DNA of 64,000 bases from assembly GCF_030848805.1 (NCBI RefSeq), contig NC_092363.1, positions 23,623,828 through 23,687,827 of the forward strand, given 5' to 3'. Position 1 is the stretch's first letter. Every line of letters starts with the position of its first letter. Below, piece by piece: positions 1 to 14,500 of this stretch. The stretch is from Temnothorax longispinosus. Its lineage: Eukaryota > Arthropoda > Insecta > Hymenoptera > Formicidae. The translations under genes and the position numbers were made by a program. Under the pieces are notes generated by a model. It was given only the letters and a program-made list of their open reading frames with translations, did no database searches and was not told the DNA's origin.

Positions 1-2139
1 CTCACAAAAGTGTAGTTAAAAACGCGTTTCAGACAATTCTGAATCGATTTAGATATACTTTTTTACTAAAGCATGATGAAGATCTCGGCATAGCACACGA
101 CAATTGCGATGAATAGTGTGGGAAAGGCGAAAAAAATAGATTTATGAGGAAGTTTAATTCAATAAGTACATTTGTTTAAGAACATATTATTTATAATTTT
201 ATTATTTTGTGCTTAGTATAATCATTCGAAAATGAGTAATCTTTAACAATTAACCCTAGACAGACTCACTGGGGTCTACGGGACCCCACGCGAAATTAAA
301 ATTGAGCCCCTGCTTTAGGAAGGTTAGTTTTCATACCGAGACCCTAACCATAATTCAGTTTAGTCATCCGGCAATCGACCTCTGTGATTCAGCGAGTGCG
401 TTAGATCCGTGCAGCAGCTGTGACCGAAAAAGAAAATCGTTTGGGGTCTCGTAGACCCCAGTGAGTCATTTACGCTCGACATTTACCACAGTAAAGTATA
501 TTTCAGATTTTTTGTAAAAATCGATAACGAAAAATTATACACTTTATAGCACTCCCCGGAAAATTCTACCCCTGTTTCATATATAATTGTTTAAAATTCG
601 GTCAATTATTTCATTTTTGCTGTTTTTGCACAGCAACTGATTAAAACTTTGTAAAGTTTTTGTGGAGTTAATTTTACTGTTTCCATATACTTTTATAACT
701 TTTGACTACCTTTCAAATAAATAATAATCGACAGAATCTGTTTTACTTTCCATTTCTTGCGATTTTTCCCATCCGATAGTTTTTCGTCATTTCCTCTACT
801 TCAGACGTTCAAAGAAATATGTTTTTTTTTAAAAACGAAAAAGTCGCTTACATGCCCTTGAAGGTTGTCTATTCGTCTTTCAAAATCCGTTGGAAATTTT
901 AAAATCGGTGAATTTTATGAAAAACTACAGCATTTTTAATAAAAATAGTCATTTCAGCCCAATTTTTGGTTCTTCTTCTTGTTTTTCGAAATTTTTTTAT
1001 TGTTCCTTTTTTACTACCACAAATTGATGACTACTATCGTCTTCCCTATTACACAACAAACAAAATTATCTATTACAAAGTTTTCTAAGAACATTCTGGA
1101 AATATTATACACGCGGTACAAGTTTGGGGTTTTTAAGACCCCAGTGAGTCATTCACGTATGAGAAAAATAAGTGAGTCTGTCTAGGGTTAATTTATAATT
1201 TTTGGTATGACTTGGTATGACGCAGTGGACACGTTGAGTCTGAGGTTTTCTTTTTGTTTGATCGTACCGACCTGTCAAAAATTCGGCGGCAATTTCATAA
1301 TTTTTTTTGTCCCAATACTTAATTGCCGCCGAATTTTTGACAGGTCGGTACGATCAAACAAAAAGAAAACCTCAGACTCAACGTGTCCACTGCGTCATAC
1401 CAAAAATTATAAATTAATTGTTAAAGATTACTCAATTTCGAATGATTATACTCAGCACAAAATAATAAAATTATAAATAATATGTTCTTAAACAAATGTA
1501 CTTATTGAATTAAACTTCCTCATAAATCTATTTTTTTCGCCTTTTCCACACTATTCATCGCAATTGTCGTGTGCTATGCCGAGATCTTCATCATGCTTTA
1601 GTAAAAAAGTATATCTAAATCGATTCAGAATTGTCTGAAACGCGTTTTTAACTACACTTTTGTGAGTCAAATATTACTACTGCCTCACAAAAAAATTTAT
1701 AAAAAAATCCCAAAAATTCTGCGCAACTTCCAACTAGTCTTAAAATTTTTCTAATACTTCCTAGAATATTCCCTATAAATTTCAAAAAAATAGAAAATGG
1801 GGTTTTTGAGATATTCAAATTTTTGTGTGTTTTTTTACTTTATTAGTTTAAAATCATTATTATAAAAATTTAGGATAATTTTTTTTTTAAACTATGATCT
1901 AAATAGCGTATTTTATGTTCAATGAATTTTTTTCTTAAACGTTGTCTAATAGGCGAAAAAATTCATTGAAAATTTTGCAGTCCTCATTTTGCGCAGGCTC
2001 TATTTCGGAAACGCTACATTTATTATAGAAACAATTTAACAGGGGTCTAATACTCGTAAAGACCTGTTAAAAAACGAGCGGTCATCAAAAATAAAAAGGT
2101 CGAAGTTTGACCCCTTGCGAATTGGCGTGGAATGCCCCA
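1..2139. mobile_element. Long-TIR palindromic DNA element, copy 1 (left end outside window)
   Basis: The two arms are reverse complements of each other (1-250 plus 1192-1290 against about 1320-1667), separated by a spacer of about 26 bp near 1295-1320. The outer part, 1668-2139, has its partner arm beyond the left edge. The right terminus reads GGCGTGGAATGCCCCA followed by TA, matching the complete copy at 43659-45332. By comparison about 473 bp of the left arm is missing. A nested element (254-1187) splits the left arm. TA duplications and terminal inverted repeats suggest mobilisation by a Tc1/mariner-type transposase; that is inference. No transposase is encoded. The 89-aa frame across the centre (1207-1476) is palindrome sequence, not a gene. 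Confidence 0.85.
254..1187. mobile_element. Nested piggyBac-like MITE with TTAA duplication
   Basis: Terminal inverted repeats CCCTAGACAGACTCACT and AGTGAGTCTGTCTAGGG are bounded by TTAA at 250-253 and 1188-1191. The related element at 43659-45332 has one TTAA at the corresponding place, so this is a clean insertion with a visible empty site. TTAA targets and CCC-starting ends are typical of the piggyBac superfamily. Sub-terminal GGGGTCT/AGACCCC motifs repeat near both ends. About 90 bp inside (roughly 531-620) matches the repeat unit of the tandem array at 40.1-40.6 kb. No transposase frame is visible; the 68-aa frame at 979 is not convincing. Confidence 0.85.
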
Positions 2140-2141
2140 TA

Positions 2142-5100
2142 TATATGTGTGTGTGAACCACGTAACAAACGGATCTTCAAAATTAACAATGATGGCGATA
2201 ACTCGTACCTGCGATATTAACACCTATGGATTTAGTCTTCTCGTGTATGTATAACGTGTATGTATAATGTATATATATAGAGAGAGACAGAGCGGTCTAT
2301 ATTTTCTTTTCTCGTACTAATTGCAAGTCACCCATCTCTCTCGCTCTTTACTTCTGCATTTATCGCTCATGATTTTTTTATATCATACATTTATATTATA
2401 TACTATATGATAAACACAACGGACCTGCATTACAAACGGTCTGCCTGACGAGGGCTCCGCGGCTCACGTTTGACGCACGAATGCAATGACCATGCCGCTA
2501 TTCACGTGTAGCACGCGACCACACGCGACGAAAAAACTGCGCTCATAAGGAGAACGCAAGTATGCCGTAATCGGAGATCGTAATCGATATAATAATTATT
2601 TTTTAAATTTAATGCTATGATTTATTAACGTATTTAAAACACTAAGGACACTTCTCTCAAACGAAATAGATAGACTCGGTAAAATAAAATAATTTTAACA
2701 AAATTAATATAATAAAAAAACATATTTTAAAAGTTTTCGAATATCACATTTATGAGATACAAAAACAACCCGACAATTTCCGTTCTACTGGAATATTTCA
2801 TTTAGCTTTAGGCTATTTTTCATTCGGGATTTATTTGCGTGGTTCTTTAAAATATTTAAAAAAATATGCAAAAGCATAAATAAATTAATTTAAAAAATTC
2901 TAAATACACGACATATTAGCTTCTAATAAATAATAATTTTAACTTTTTTAAACTTCAATGGTGTTATAGGGTTATTAATTTTTACGAAATACTAATTGAC
3001 ACCATCTTTTCTTTTTAAATCAATATCCTATTTTCTCCCAAACATAAAAACGTCCAACGTCTTTAAGTTCTTTAAAAGCGAGATAAATTTTCAATCTAGC
3101 GTACAGCCACTTACTTGTAATGGCCGGTATAACGAGATCGGCCTCGCACGTGAGCCGCGGAGGAACTTAAAATTCTACAACAAGCGGCCGTGCTAGATCA
3201 TCCTCCGGTGCCACCCGGTTCTAACGACGCATCTACACGTGTTTCTTTTTACACTAGCGCGTATAAATGAATGTGTGTGTATGTGTGTGTTGCGTGTCGT
3301 GTGTCCCGTGTGTTCCTGTACGACTGGGCGAAGCGAGGGAAGAACGATCGATCGCAAGTACAAAAGCTTCGTTTTACCTCTTCTGCTAACACCGACACGG
3401 ACACTCGACATTACGACGCACGTTAACTAATTATAGCGCAAACTAATTGCAGTGGAGATAAGCGAGGATGGTATACTGGATGAACATGCCTTCAAGGAGC
3501 GACCGATCGATCGATATTTATCACCAAGATATTCCAAAATCAAGAAATATTCAACACATCGCTGAATGTACGATGAGAAAATGTCATAAGGTATTAAAAT
3601 ATTTTATATAGATAGGTATTGTTATAGAGAGAAAGGAAATCTTTTTCACAATATGTCATTTAGAAAATAATATTATCTATTTATTTGTCAACAAATATTA
3701 AAGAAATTGTCGATATTTTAATATTAAGTTGACAATTCTCCCGATATCTAAGTTCATAAATATTAATCACGAGGTTCTTTGAAGCATACACTTCTATCGC
3801 CCGTTTATGCCAAATTTGGCTATTTGATATCTTATTAAGAATGCGTTTCATATTTAGGTATCTATCTTCTATTAGTGAAATAAAAATTTAGATTCTATGA
3901 GATTTAGATAATCACATTTAGCACGAAACGCGAAATAAAAATATGAAGAGTACTTGAAACACATTGCATATGCGTCTTCTTCTCGTCATCTCTCACTTCG
4001 CAACTTCCAGGTACATCTATTACTAAACTTCGAGTTTCGGCCCGATTGAAATCTTTACGACATTAAACGTTTAATCAAAGTTTAGTTTATTCACAAAGAT
4101 CAGAGATCACGGCTGATCTCAATTTTAACGATTCCTCCTCGTTCGACACGCCTACGACTCCCGTGTACAAACCTATGTAAACACATTGACCGCTCGATCT
4201 AATTAATTTCTAACGGAGAGAAGCCACGCGCGCCGATCGATCGAGCTCCGACGGGGACCCTTGCAATCCTCGCGATTTTCTCGAGTCAGGCAGATCGTTC
4301 GTATTTCGAAACACTCTCAAGCAGCTCTTTGTTAAACTCTAAATATATATAATATCTTTTTTGTATATATTATTTTATTTTCATCTATATATATATACCT
4401 CTCCAAAAAAAAACAAGGAAATCACTAGGCCTAATTGGCGGTGCGGGGTAGGGACGCCCGGCCCGAGTACGCCCGGAGCTCCGACTTCCGGTTTGGAAAC
4501 GCTACGCTTTATCCCCTTGCCGCGCTCGCGCGTACTTTCCAGTCACCCTATTCTTCCTCTTTCTCTGTTTTTTCCCCCCTTTTTCCCCATTTTCTCGTTT
4601 ATTGCTTTTTCTGAGCAGTGACGGGAACACGAACGCGAGCGGGCGCGGGCAGGTACAGATCGTTATACGGGCACCAGCGTGCAAACGTGTGGTACGCGCA
4701 TACACACTCACGCAGAGAGAGACACAAGCACACCCACATACACACGCACACGCACGCACAAATGCACACACTCACAGATACGCGGGTACGAAAGAAACTT
4801 CGTGTCGGACTTACCGCAGGCCATCGCATTGCTGGCTCATCTCGGAGCTCCGTGGTCGTAAGGCGGGTAGAAAAAGGAAATGCGAACTGGAAAACGTGGG
4901 GACACTGGGTGTGTGGGTTTACGTAACCGGCCGGGAAAGTCGGAAAGTCGATTAACACCAGAACGACCCCCTGAGATGGACAATTTGTGCCGCTGACGAT
5001 TCCGACTATCTACGATAATCATCGCGATAATTATCTTCGCGGTGCCTCCTCGAAGACACATTAGATTAGAAAAAGCAATGCTAGTTAAATATACATGGTT

Positions 5101-5599
5101 ATGCGCCTCGTGTGCGTCGATAGATTAGATTCAATATGCAAAGTAACGTGATGGCGAATCGTTCTAGTATTAACTCTTGTCCAAGATTTTCTTCAGAATT
5201 GTTTCAGCAATTACTCGATTAATATATTTGGCAAATGAAAGATTTTAATGCACATCTCAAGTGTAACGATATTAACGATATGCAAATCTGATCGAAATAA
5301 GGCCCCTCCGGACTTAACATTTGAAACGATCTTCTATTGAACGTTTATCAGAAAGAAATTTATGCTGTCAAATTTAATTGAACGTACCGCTGAAAAGAGC
5401 AACAACGGCCGGCAGCGAAATCCGAAGCAAGCCGACTGCCTTCCGAACGAAACGCGCGCAGGGGAAGGGAGCAGAAGAGAAGGATGAAGGATCGCGAGGG
5501 GAAGGAGCGGGGAGGGAGGGAGGGGAAAGGAAACGAAAGACAGAGACCCGCACCGCCGCACTTATTGTTGGTCACAGCATCCGATCACGGAACCAGGAA
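2142..5599. other. Intergenic and 3' flank of ChT; no gene seen
   Basis: Mostly AT-rich sequence with short TG/TA-rich runs at 2143-2290 and near 3270-3310. A CA-rich low-complexity stretch lies at about 4683-4790, and a purine-rich GGGA/GGAA stretch at 5455-5545. The 3' untranslated region of the minus-strand choline transporter should lie just below 5600, but I could not place a poly(A) signal confidently. Overlapping frames on both strands at 4.5-5.0 kb and 5.3-5.6 kb are low-complexity or GC-biased shadows with no recognisable domain. Confidence 0.5.
4683..4790. repeat. CA-rich low-complexity repeat
   Basis: Imperfect CA/CACACG-type dinucleotide stretch. It generates several spurious His/Thr/Cys-rich reading frames on both strands. 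Confidence 0.7.
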
Positions 5600-8500
5600 T
5601 TAGAACGCGGTGCTGGATTGCGGCTGTCGGGGCGCGCCGCCGGGCACGTGGGGCACCAGGTGTCCCCCGGCGCCGCCGACCCCGCCGCCGCCGCCGCCGA
5701 TGACGCCGTCCGCTGTACCGCCGACCATCGTACATCCCGGCTCCATGTCGTAGTCCGGCTCGAGTGCAGGATTCACTCGGCCGTTCGATTCGTCCTTGCT
5801 GCCGTAGAGTCTGCCGACGCCCCCGGCTAGGACCGCCATCTGCTCGCCCTCGGCCGGGTCCGGGCCCACCCGCTCGACGTCCTCCGGTATGTTCACCACG
5901 CACCTGAAGACGTCGTAGCCCGGGGCGAGTCGCCCGGTCAGGAAGACGAACTGCGTGCCGTACGACACAGCGACCAGGGTCACCAGCGATATCAGCATCG
6001 CCATCGTCCTGAACGGGAACATTTGCGTCTTGGTCTCCTCGTCGTACCCCGGGTAGCGTATTAGCGCGGGCAGCCCCATCACCGGCTCGCCGCCGCTGAT
6101 GCGCACCAGAAAGGCGATTATGTACGCTGACAGGCTGCCGTAGGTGTTGCAGTAGTCCTTGAAGTGCACCACCATCAGTAGCTGCGGGAACAGGATCACG
6201 TAGACCAGGTCCGAGCACATTGACCAGAGGCCGTAGATCGACGGTATCGTGAGGGCCATCACGGTGCTCAGCACGCCGACCACGCCGATCCCCGCCCGCA
6301 TCACCCAGATGATCTCCATCTCCGACGCCTGCACAGGGGAATACCAAGATCGCGCACCCACGTGGGTCAGTATCGGGAGGAACAGAAGGGGAAAAACATT
6401 ACGCGGAGTGCTCGAGAAGTACACGCGCTGTGCCATGTATTTAACTCGTGAATAATAATGGCGCGGTCACGAGAAATCGATACGCGAGTGCGTAATGAAA
6501 AGACTGACATAATTAAGATAGTGCTAGCAATGACGCAACACTTTTTCAACGTGTAATTTATGTATTTAGTAAATAGTATCAATTAAAATTACTTGGAAAT
6601 TCTCACTCAATACCCCGTAGAAAATAATTGTAATCTATAAGGAAATATTAAACGGACGAAGTTAAATTGTGATCCTTGCGCACAAACTCGCGTTAACCAA
6701 AAGTTAAAAAACGCGAAATAAGACCGGCGTAATTACGAACTAATTTCCGTCGTGTTATTCATGACAACGCGGAAAACTTCACAAGAAGCTTGTTATAAAG
6801 TTTCGCCTTATACGCGTTAAAGATATGCATCGACACGTGCGGCACGTCGCGCGTCGTGTCGTGTCAAGTGGTTTCGCCGTGTGTGCATGAATGCAGGCTC
6901 GCAAGCGGGAGCGCAACTCCGCAGACTCACCCGCTGACGGAAGATTAATTTGTAAACGTTTCTAGCAAACATCGAACTAGCAGAGAGGATGCTGCTGTCC
7001 GCAGAAGACATCACCGCCGCCGAGACCGCTCCCAGCCCGAAGAAGGAAACGAAGTTCGGTGTCAAGTGTTGCAGGACCAATGGCAGAATCATGCTGGTCT
7101 CCGCCTCCGTGAAAGGATAGGGACCAGTATACTCCGTCTCGTTCCAAGCTGCGACATAATTATTACATCGTTAATACCTAGCCTTTTAGGTAACGATTTG
7201 TTTGCGTCGGTTCATTAAATTTTCATCTCTGTTCGTCTGGCTTGTCTTTATTCCTTATTCAGTATCACGTCCATATCGTAATTTAATCTCCCGTTTCTCT
7301 ATTTCTCTTTGCCTGCACCAATCTGCGTGTCTGGGATGTTTCCAATGTATACGAATGCGGAATACCATATTGTATGCTGTCGCCGCTCTATACATATAGA
7401 CTGACTAATATAGTCGAGACTAATATAGTTAGAATAATATATAGAGCACTCTTAAGGGCAAAGGAGAACTCCCGTCTTTGTTTGTCGCTTCGATTTGTAT
7501 CTCATTGTTCGTTTCACCTATCCACTGTCTTTGTTCGACGCCATGCGTCCATGATTCGCATAATTCAGTTCTGTATTTCTTCCTCTCTCTTTCTCTCTCT
7601 CTTGCTAGCCGTCCGCGTGTTCGGGGTCATTCCGCAACATACCAGTGCAGGGGTACCGAATTAGTTCCGGAGACGAAGTTCCGCACGTTCGCGCTACAGC
7701 GGGCGAATCGTCCCGCATTTACGACCCTCGCCCTCGCAAAGGCAACGCCACATGGCGGGATCCCACGCTATTGTACACGCACGCGAATATACCCAAGGCA
7801 CCCCTCCTCGGCCATCCGCGCCCTTCGCGTCCGCCACCGCGCCGCCGCTTGTAAATACCAGCAGTTCTCTTTGTCGCGCCACCAAATGTCAAGTAGCCTC
7901 CGAATATATCTACGAGGAGGAGCGTGGGACGACGAGCAACCCGAGTTCTAATTCGATCCTCTCGAGCGAGGAGAGGGGGGAGGGGGGGCTCGCGAAGGGG
8001 GATCCCGTTACTACACCCTCGGGCGAGACAACGACTATCTCGGGGGTGGAGAGAACGAGGAACGAGAAACGCCTCGTTTTCCTTTTATTATTAATGCACC
8101 TAAATTGGACTCTTTCCCGTCGCCGGAAAGATCCTTAAGACATCTTTCTTCAAGAAAATGAGAGAACGCCGCCGAATTAACGTCCGCGCATTTTACTTAG
8201 ATATTTGTTCGTGAAATTTCTTCTACTTTAACGCAATATTAGTACAAAGAATGACACGTAAAAAGTTCCTTTATAAATATTGTTCTTAGACTTAAAAACA
8301 CGAAAGAATATTTATGGTAAAAATTAAATACTTTCGAAGGAAATGTGATATGGCGAAAATATTTTCCACAAAATTTTTATGACGTAACGGACCAGTAAAC
8401 AGATTAGCCGCTTCAATTAACACATTGCGGATCATGTAACATAAATTATCTAACGTTGATTTATATCGCCGATCCACAATATGTTTAATAAATTAATAAT

Positions 8501-11500
8501 TAAATGCGTGTGGTACTCACGAGTTGCTTTGGCGATCGCTCCAATCAAGACGGGGGGAATGGCCATGAGGATGCAACCCGCAGCGGCAACGTAACTCAAT
8601 ATTTGAGCTCTTCCCGCGGTTTTCGACGAGAGGACGCGTTGGAAGTACACTTGCCAAGGTATACCGCCGAATATCAAAAGTAAACCGTAATCCAAATAAT
8701 ACCAATACTCCTCGGGGTTAACTTTGCCGATCCAATCAACATCCATGGAACCAAGAGATTCTACCTTCGGATTGGCCCAAGCGAACGGAATACACATCCA
8801 CTATTGACAGAAAATGATTTCCATCATTTAATAAAATGAGAAAAATTATTAACTGATATTTTAATAAGAGATAAGCGAGTATTTATTAGAATATATCGAT
8901 TTTGTAATGAAAATATTTATATGACTTTTGTAAAAAGTTATTTATTAATTGTCTAAAAAACGTGCATTCTATGTACTTTTTAAGTTCTTTTATATTTAGA
9001 AAATAAAAGGTGATTATTCTTAATAAATTGTTTTAATGTTTTAAATAATCTCTTTTTTATAAAAAGAAAATTTTTGTATCAACAGAATTAGACAATAATT
9101 ATTTTAATAAATATTAAATTTATTTTAAATTGCCTCTTTTCGGGCAATTTTTTACGAACATAAAGCTTTGATCTGTAACTGATTGATACAAGTCATTCAA
9201 ATATTTTCTCCGGACAGAGGATCTATTTCGCTATTACAATTATTTCTGAAAGGCCCGTTTTATCGCGATTAATTACAGTTAATGGACGGCGGTCTCGTCG
9301 CGGAGGGACGAGTTTGCATTCACGGTGTCCGAAATAAGGGAAGGCTCCGTTCAAAATAAAAGCATCGCAAATGTAAACTACAGTTGTAGCTAATTAATCA
9401 AAAGTAATCACAACACAACTAATTTAAATGCATTAAATAAATACATTAAATATCATTTCTTATATCGACAATTTTTATCAATCGATAATAATAAAATGCA
9501 TTGGAAACATAACGTTAGAATTACACACTTGTAATATTTGAAAATTTGAGTTGTACGAAACTATCAGGACGATATTCATTTGTTCTTCAAAAAAGGTTTT
9601 AATGTTGATCGAACAAATTAATCTGCTAAAAGGGGTGTCTAGATAAGATCTTTGCATTGTAAAGTTTGCCGTTGTAACGGAAGCCTCCCTGTTAGGTGCG
9701 GAGTCTCACAGAAATAATAGCTCGATAACGTTCTTTCGAGAAGTGGGTCACCACCTATACGTCACCGAGTATAAATTTGGTAATACAAACGCTCGCAGTA
9801 GCGGGGCCACGATATCGATTAAGCTCTAGGGCTGATATCACACCGGAGACTCATCCGTCCGAACGTTTACACGGGTCAAGTAAACTGTGACATTTATCGG
9901 AATTTTGCTTTACTTCAGGTACAAAAAAAATCGTGCAATTAAATGTTAGCAGTGCGTCATAACGACTTATTTTATTTTATTTTATTTTATTTTCAAGTTA
10001 TTCTCTTTTATTATCTTATTTCAAATCAATATTATCGTAATTGTAGACTATATCGATTACATTTATTCGTCCAAATGTACTTTCAAATATAAGCTAGTTA
10101 TTCGAGCGATTATGTCAAGCTGAGCTGGTTGCGATGTATCCAATCATTACGTTATTTATTCGCATTAAATAAATAATTATGCCTGATTGCAAGTTCCCGA
10201 TACGCTTCGGTAACTGCGATCGATCGCTTACCAGACCGATGAATATGCAGAAGAGCTGAATGACGTCGGTATAAGCGACGGAGTAGAGACCGCCGAAGAG
10301 AGTGTAGAAAACCGCGATGCAGGCGCTCAGGATGACGGAGGTGCCCTGGTCCATGTCGATGATGACCGCCAGCGTGGCGCCGAGGGCCGCGAGGATGCCC
10401 GCCGCCCAGAAGACCTCGCCGCACAGAGCAGGCAGAAAGAGGAGGCCGCCCATACGCTCCCCAAACGCGTCTTGAAGCGGATCCAACATCGTGACGTACC
10501 CCTGCTGTCGCATCTTGTTCGCGAAGAAAATACCACCTGCGACAGATACGTTAAGATCGTTAAAAACGATCGCACCGGTTTTCTTTCACCGATGTATCTT
10601 ATCACGTCGCTAAAGTAGCTTCATTAGACATTAGAATAATTTGAAATGTGAGCGAAGGATCAAAATAAGCTGTTTGCATTACAACCGAATTTTATATATG
10701 ATCTATGACAGACATTTGTTTGAAAGAAACATATTAGGGGTATTCAAATAAGTTAGAGTTTAACGGTTTGACAGGTTATGTCGGGTTAAAGTCGGGTAAA
10801 AAGTTAATTTTTACACTTTTAACCCAAAGATTAATGTGATAGGTTAATGTGTCACTTATGTATTTTGCATAACCTTAAAGAGTAGCGCGCCCAAAGTTAA
10901 TTAATTAACTTTTTACTCGACTTTAACCCGACATAACCTGTCAAACCGTTAAACTTTAACTTATTTGAATACCCCTATTGAGTCCAATTTCTTTCTCTTC
11001 ACTGAAAAAAAAAAATTTTTTTTAACTTCTTGCATGGTTTCACATGCAGTAGAGCTATGCTAACTAATCGAATCGAATCGAATCGGATGATATTCGATTC
11101 AATTCAAATTCGAATTCGAATTTTTATGATTCAAATCTGAATTATTCGAAAGTTTCGAATCTAGATGGTTCGAATACAAATATATACAAATATATTGTCA
11201 ATTTTATAAAATCATATTTCCCGTTATTAAGCAAAACACGGTTAAATTAATAGAGGCATTTAATAAGTGCATTCAGTATTAGAGCCGCTCACTAAGTATA
11301 TGGTTAAGTAGCAGTCAAAAAATTTATTTCTAATTTTTTATACGCTCTGTGATCCTATCAAATTGTAAGTAAAAGTTTTAATGTACGTAAAAAATAGTAA
11401 ACTATGAGTATTGAGATAATAAAATAAAAAATTATTTTATTTTAATTTCTATGTATGTATAATTGGATGTTATTGGATACCTACTCCTACATAAGAGAGT

Positions 11501-14500
11501 ATTTTAGTAATTTATCTATGATTTTTCGCTTAATTGTTTTAGTTACTGTGAAATTAAATAATATTAAATAGAATTTTATTAGTTTCATATTAAATATTTA
11601 AATATGTCTTTTTCCTTAAAAAGAATTTATATTATATATGGAGGGGTAAAAGCCATAGTCATATACAATATATAAATTGCATCTATGCACGCGAGTCAAT
11701 ATGTTAAAAAATTTGACTTACACCACTATGGAATTTACCTTTCCATATAATCCATGTTATTTTTCCATAAAATATTCCCTTACTATCAACGTGTTAAAAT
11801 TCAATTTAATGATAATTATATAGAAAATACATTTGTAATTCGCCAACAATATAATAAACAATTAAACTTTTATTTCTTCCGACTACAATTGGCAAATAAT
11901 CATTCGATGATCGTTCGATTATTTGCCAATTGTAGTCGGAAGAAATAAAAGTTTAATTGTTTATTATATTGTTGGTGAATTACGAATGTATTTTCGGTTT
12001 AATTATACACCGCGACTTAAATATCGGTGTCTCCATATCTTATTATTGTTTAGTGTGTTATTGCGATAAATATTACCACATGCCTCAATGGTCGAATTGG
12101 TACGACGCCCTACACAGAATGAGGGAGGTTCCAGGTTCGAACCCTGGATGAGGTAATATTTTTTGCAATAAATTTAATAATGTAATTTAATTTTAATTAT
12201 TTAAAAATGAGATGCTTATACATATAAGTATCAAAGATTATTAACGTCTTGACGATTAATCGGACCAAAACCAATGGTCGAATCGTCACGATCAAACAAT
12301 CATCGAATGATTATTTGCCAATTGTAGTCGGAAGAAATGAAAGTTTAATTGATAATCATATACTTATATAGTTTAAAATTTTTAATTATATTTCAACGAT
12401 TTAATTTGGTTTTATTCGAGGCGCTTTGATTCGGATAAAATTTTGTCGATTCGATTCGATTCAAATTCAAAAAAAAAAATTTTTTTTTTATTCAATTCGA
12501 TTCGCACATCTCTAACACGCAGAAATGGAAGAGAATAGAAAAAAATTTAATAAATCTGCGAAGATTAGAGTTCCGGTTCTTAAAGGAATAAATTTCTATC
12601 AATTTTTTCTTAATGCTATTAGAAACAATCATTCATAGACATAGACATAGCGAAGCTAGGCTCTCTCTTTCAATGGACTTATAGCCACATTTATTCTTTG
12701 TCGAGGTCGTTTGACCGCGCGCGCGAGACATTGATGGAAAAGTTATCGTCTTTATATGCGAGAGTGCCGATAGCGAAAACTCTGTCGGCTGTTTGTTATA
12801 TTACAGGAATTCTATTGTCAGCCACCGTAACTTCTTCGGCATAAGCATTCCAGCTGTGTAAAGAAAGACGCGTCATCGATCGACAATCTTTCGATTGTTC
12901 TATCGTCGATCTTTGCGATTGCGAACTTTCACCGTTTACCCGGCTGATTAAGAAGAACTTACAATGTTGTAAAAAAAGTTTTCGACATCTTCATCATTCC
13001 TTCTACATCATTATTATCGTTTCCTGTCAGATAACTTTGATGTACAAGGAAGTTGTGTACGGTAAATGTGAGTGGAGGATCGAAATAACCTGATGACATC
13101 ACAATTGAATTTTATGATCTATGATAAATATTTGTTAAAAAAAAAGCATATTAAATCCAAACTCTATCTCGTCAGTAAATTGCTATAGTAAAATCTACAT
13201 GTCAGAAATCGTAATTTTATAAAAGAGAGAGGTTTAAATCGCGCAAAATACCAAGCAATAGAATAAGAGCGAACAGTATCGCAAATAGGTAGTAACGATA
13301 AAATCTAATTCGAATTTACGTAAAATTTTTCAAGATAAACATATAAAGGTAGATGCAAATAATGTATAGGTATACCGCACAAAGATTTTGCGTGGTCTCA
13401 TACCGGTGCACAAAATTTTTCGCGAAAAGAGTGAAAAATGAGTAAGGGAGACCGGGGCAAACTCGACACCGGAGTAAACTTGACACTAAGCTTTTTGCCA
13501 ATTTAAATCTATCGTAGAAATTTGCCTTTCCTACTGGTAAATACGTCTTTATGTGCCAGTATTATGAACGGAATTTGGTGACATTCTGAGTTATGGTATA
13601 ATTTTTAGCGCGACATAAGCGTTTTTGATGGTAAAAAATAATTTTTCTGATCTCTCGAAAATTTTTACTCTTTCATCGAGTTTTACTCTTGCGAACCTAT
13701 ATGTAAGTGATTTTGATGGGAAATTTGATGGCCTATACGAATCCGATAATAGTTTTTGCATATTTTTAAAATTTTCATGTTTTTGGAATGACAAAAGTGA
13801 AAAACGAGGTTCGGGGCAAAATCAACACCACGCCGTTTCATCAGCTCCCAATAACAAACAATGCTTGTCATGCAGCCATATGGCTCATGACAAATTTGTG
13901 CGCACGTCCGCACGATCGCAAATTTACTTGCATAGATTGTTTTTCAGACATGAATTTAGATGAAAATAATTGAAAGTTTAACAAGTTTTGTTCTCATTAT
14001 TTCCAATGATTGTTTTACTTAATTCCAAATTTTGGTACTTTCTAAATACAAGATAAACAATGTATTTTCAGTTTCAGACAATAAAAAATAAGTTCCAGAC
14101 TAAATTGTGTCGATCAGGCAAAGTGTCGAGTTTGCCCCGGCATTTTTTAATTTGAAAATTTGTCTTTGCATTACTTTTCCTTTCCTGGAGGCAAAACTAA
14201 GCGACATACAGCAAAACTTCCTTAAGCAATTTTGTACTTGAAGGAACACTCTTTAAATGTGTACCATTTAATTTGCTGGAAAATTTTAATTAATTGTTGA
14301 AAATTGCCTGTGAAAAAATCGTGTCGAGTTTGCCCCGGTCTCCCCTACCTATATATACTTTTACTTTCTTACATTTCGGAGCGCCGAAATGACGCATGAC
14401 GGTACTTTGCGTCACGAAGATGAGATTAAAAATCGATGCAGTCACACGAGAACGGGAGACTGCATCGACGGGGAGAAACGGAAAGGATAATCGGACTCAC

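Noticed and set aside
1207..1476. 89-aa frame repeated at 44322-44591 on the other strand
   Set aside because: It spans the centre of the palindromic element in both copies; the identity reflects element identity, and no protein motif is present.
13625..13963. 112-aa frame inside the TA-flanked MITE as a possible transposase
   Set aside because: No DDE/D or helix-turn-helix signature; the opposite strand is equally open.
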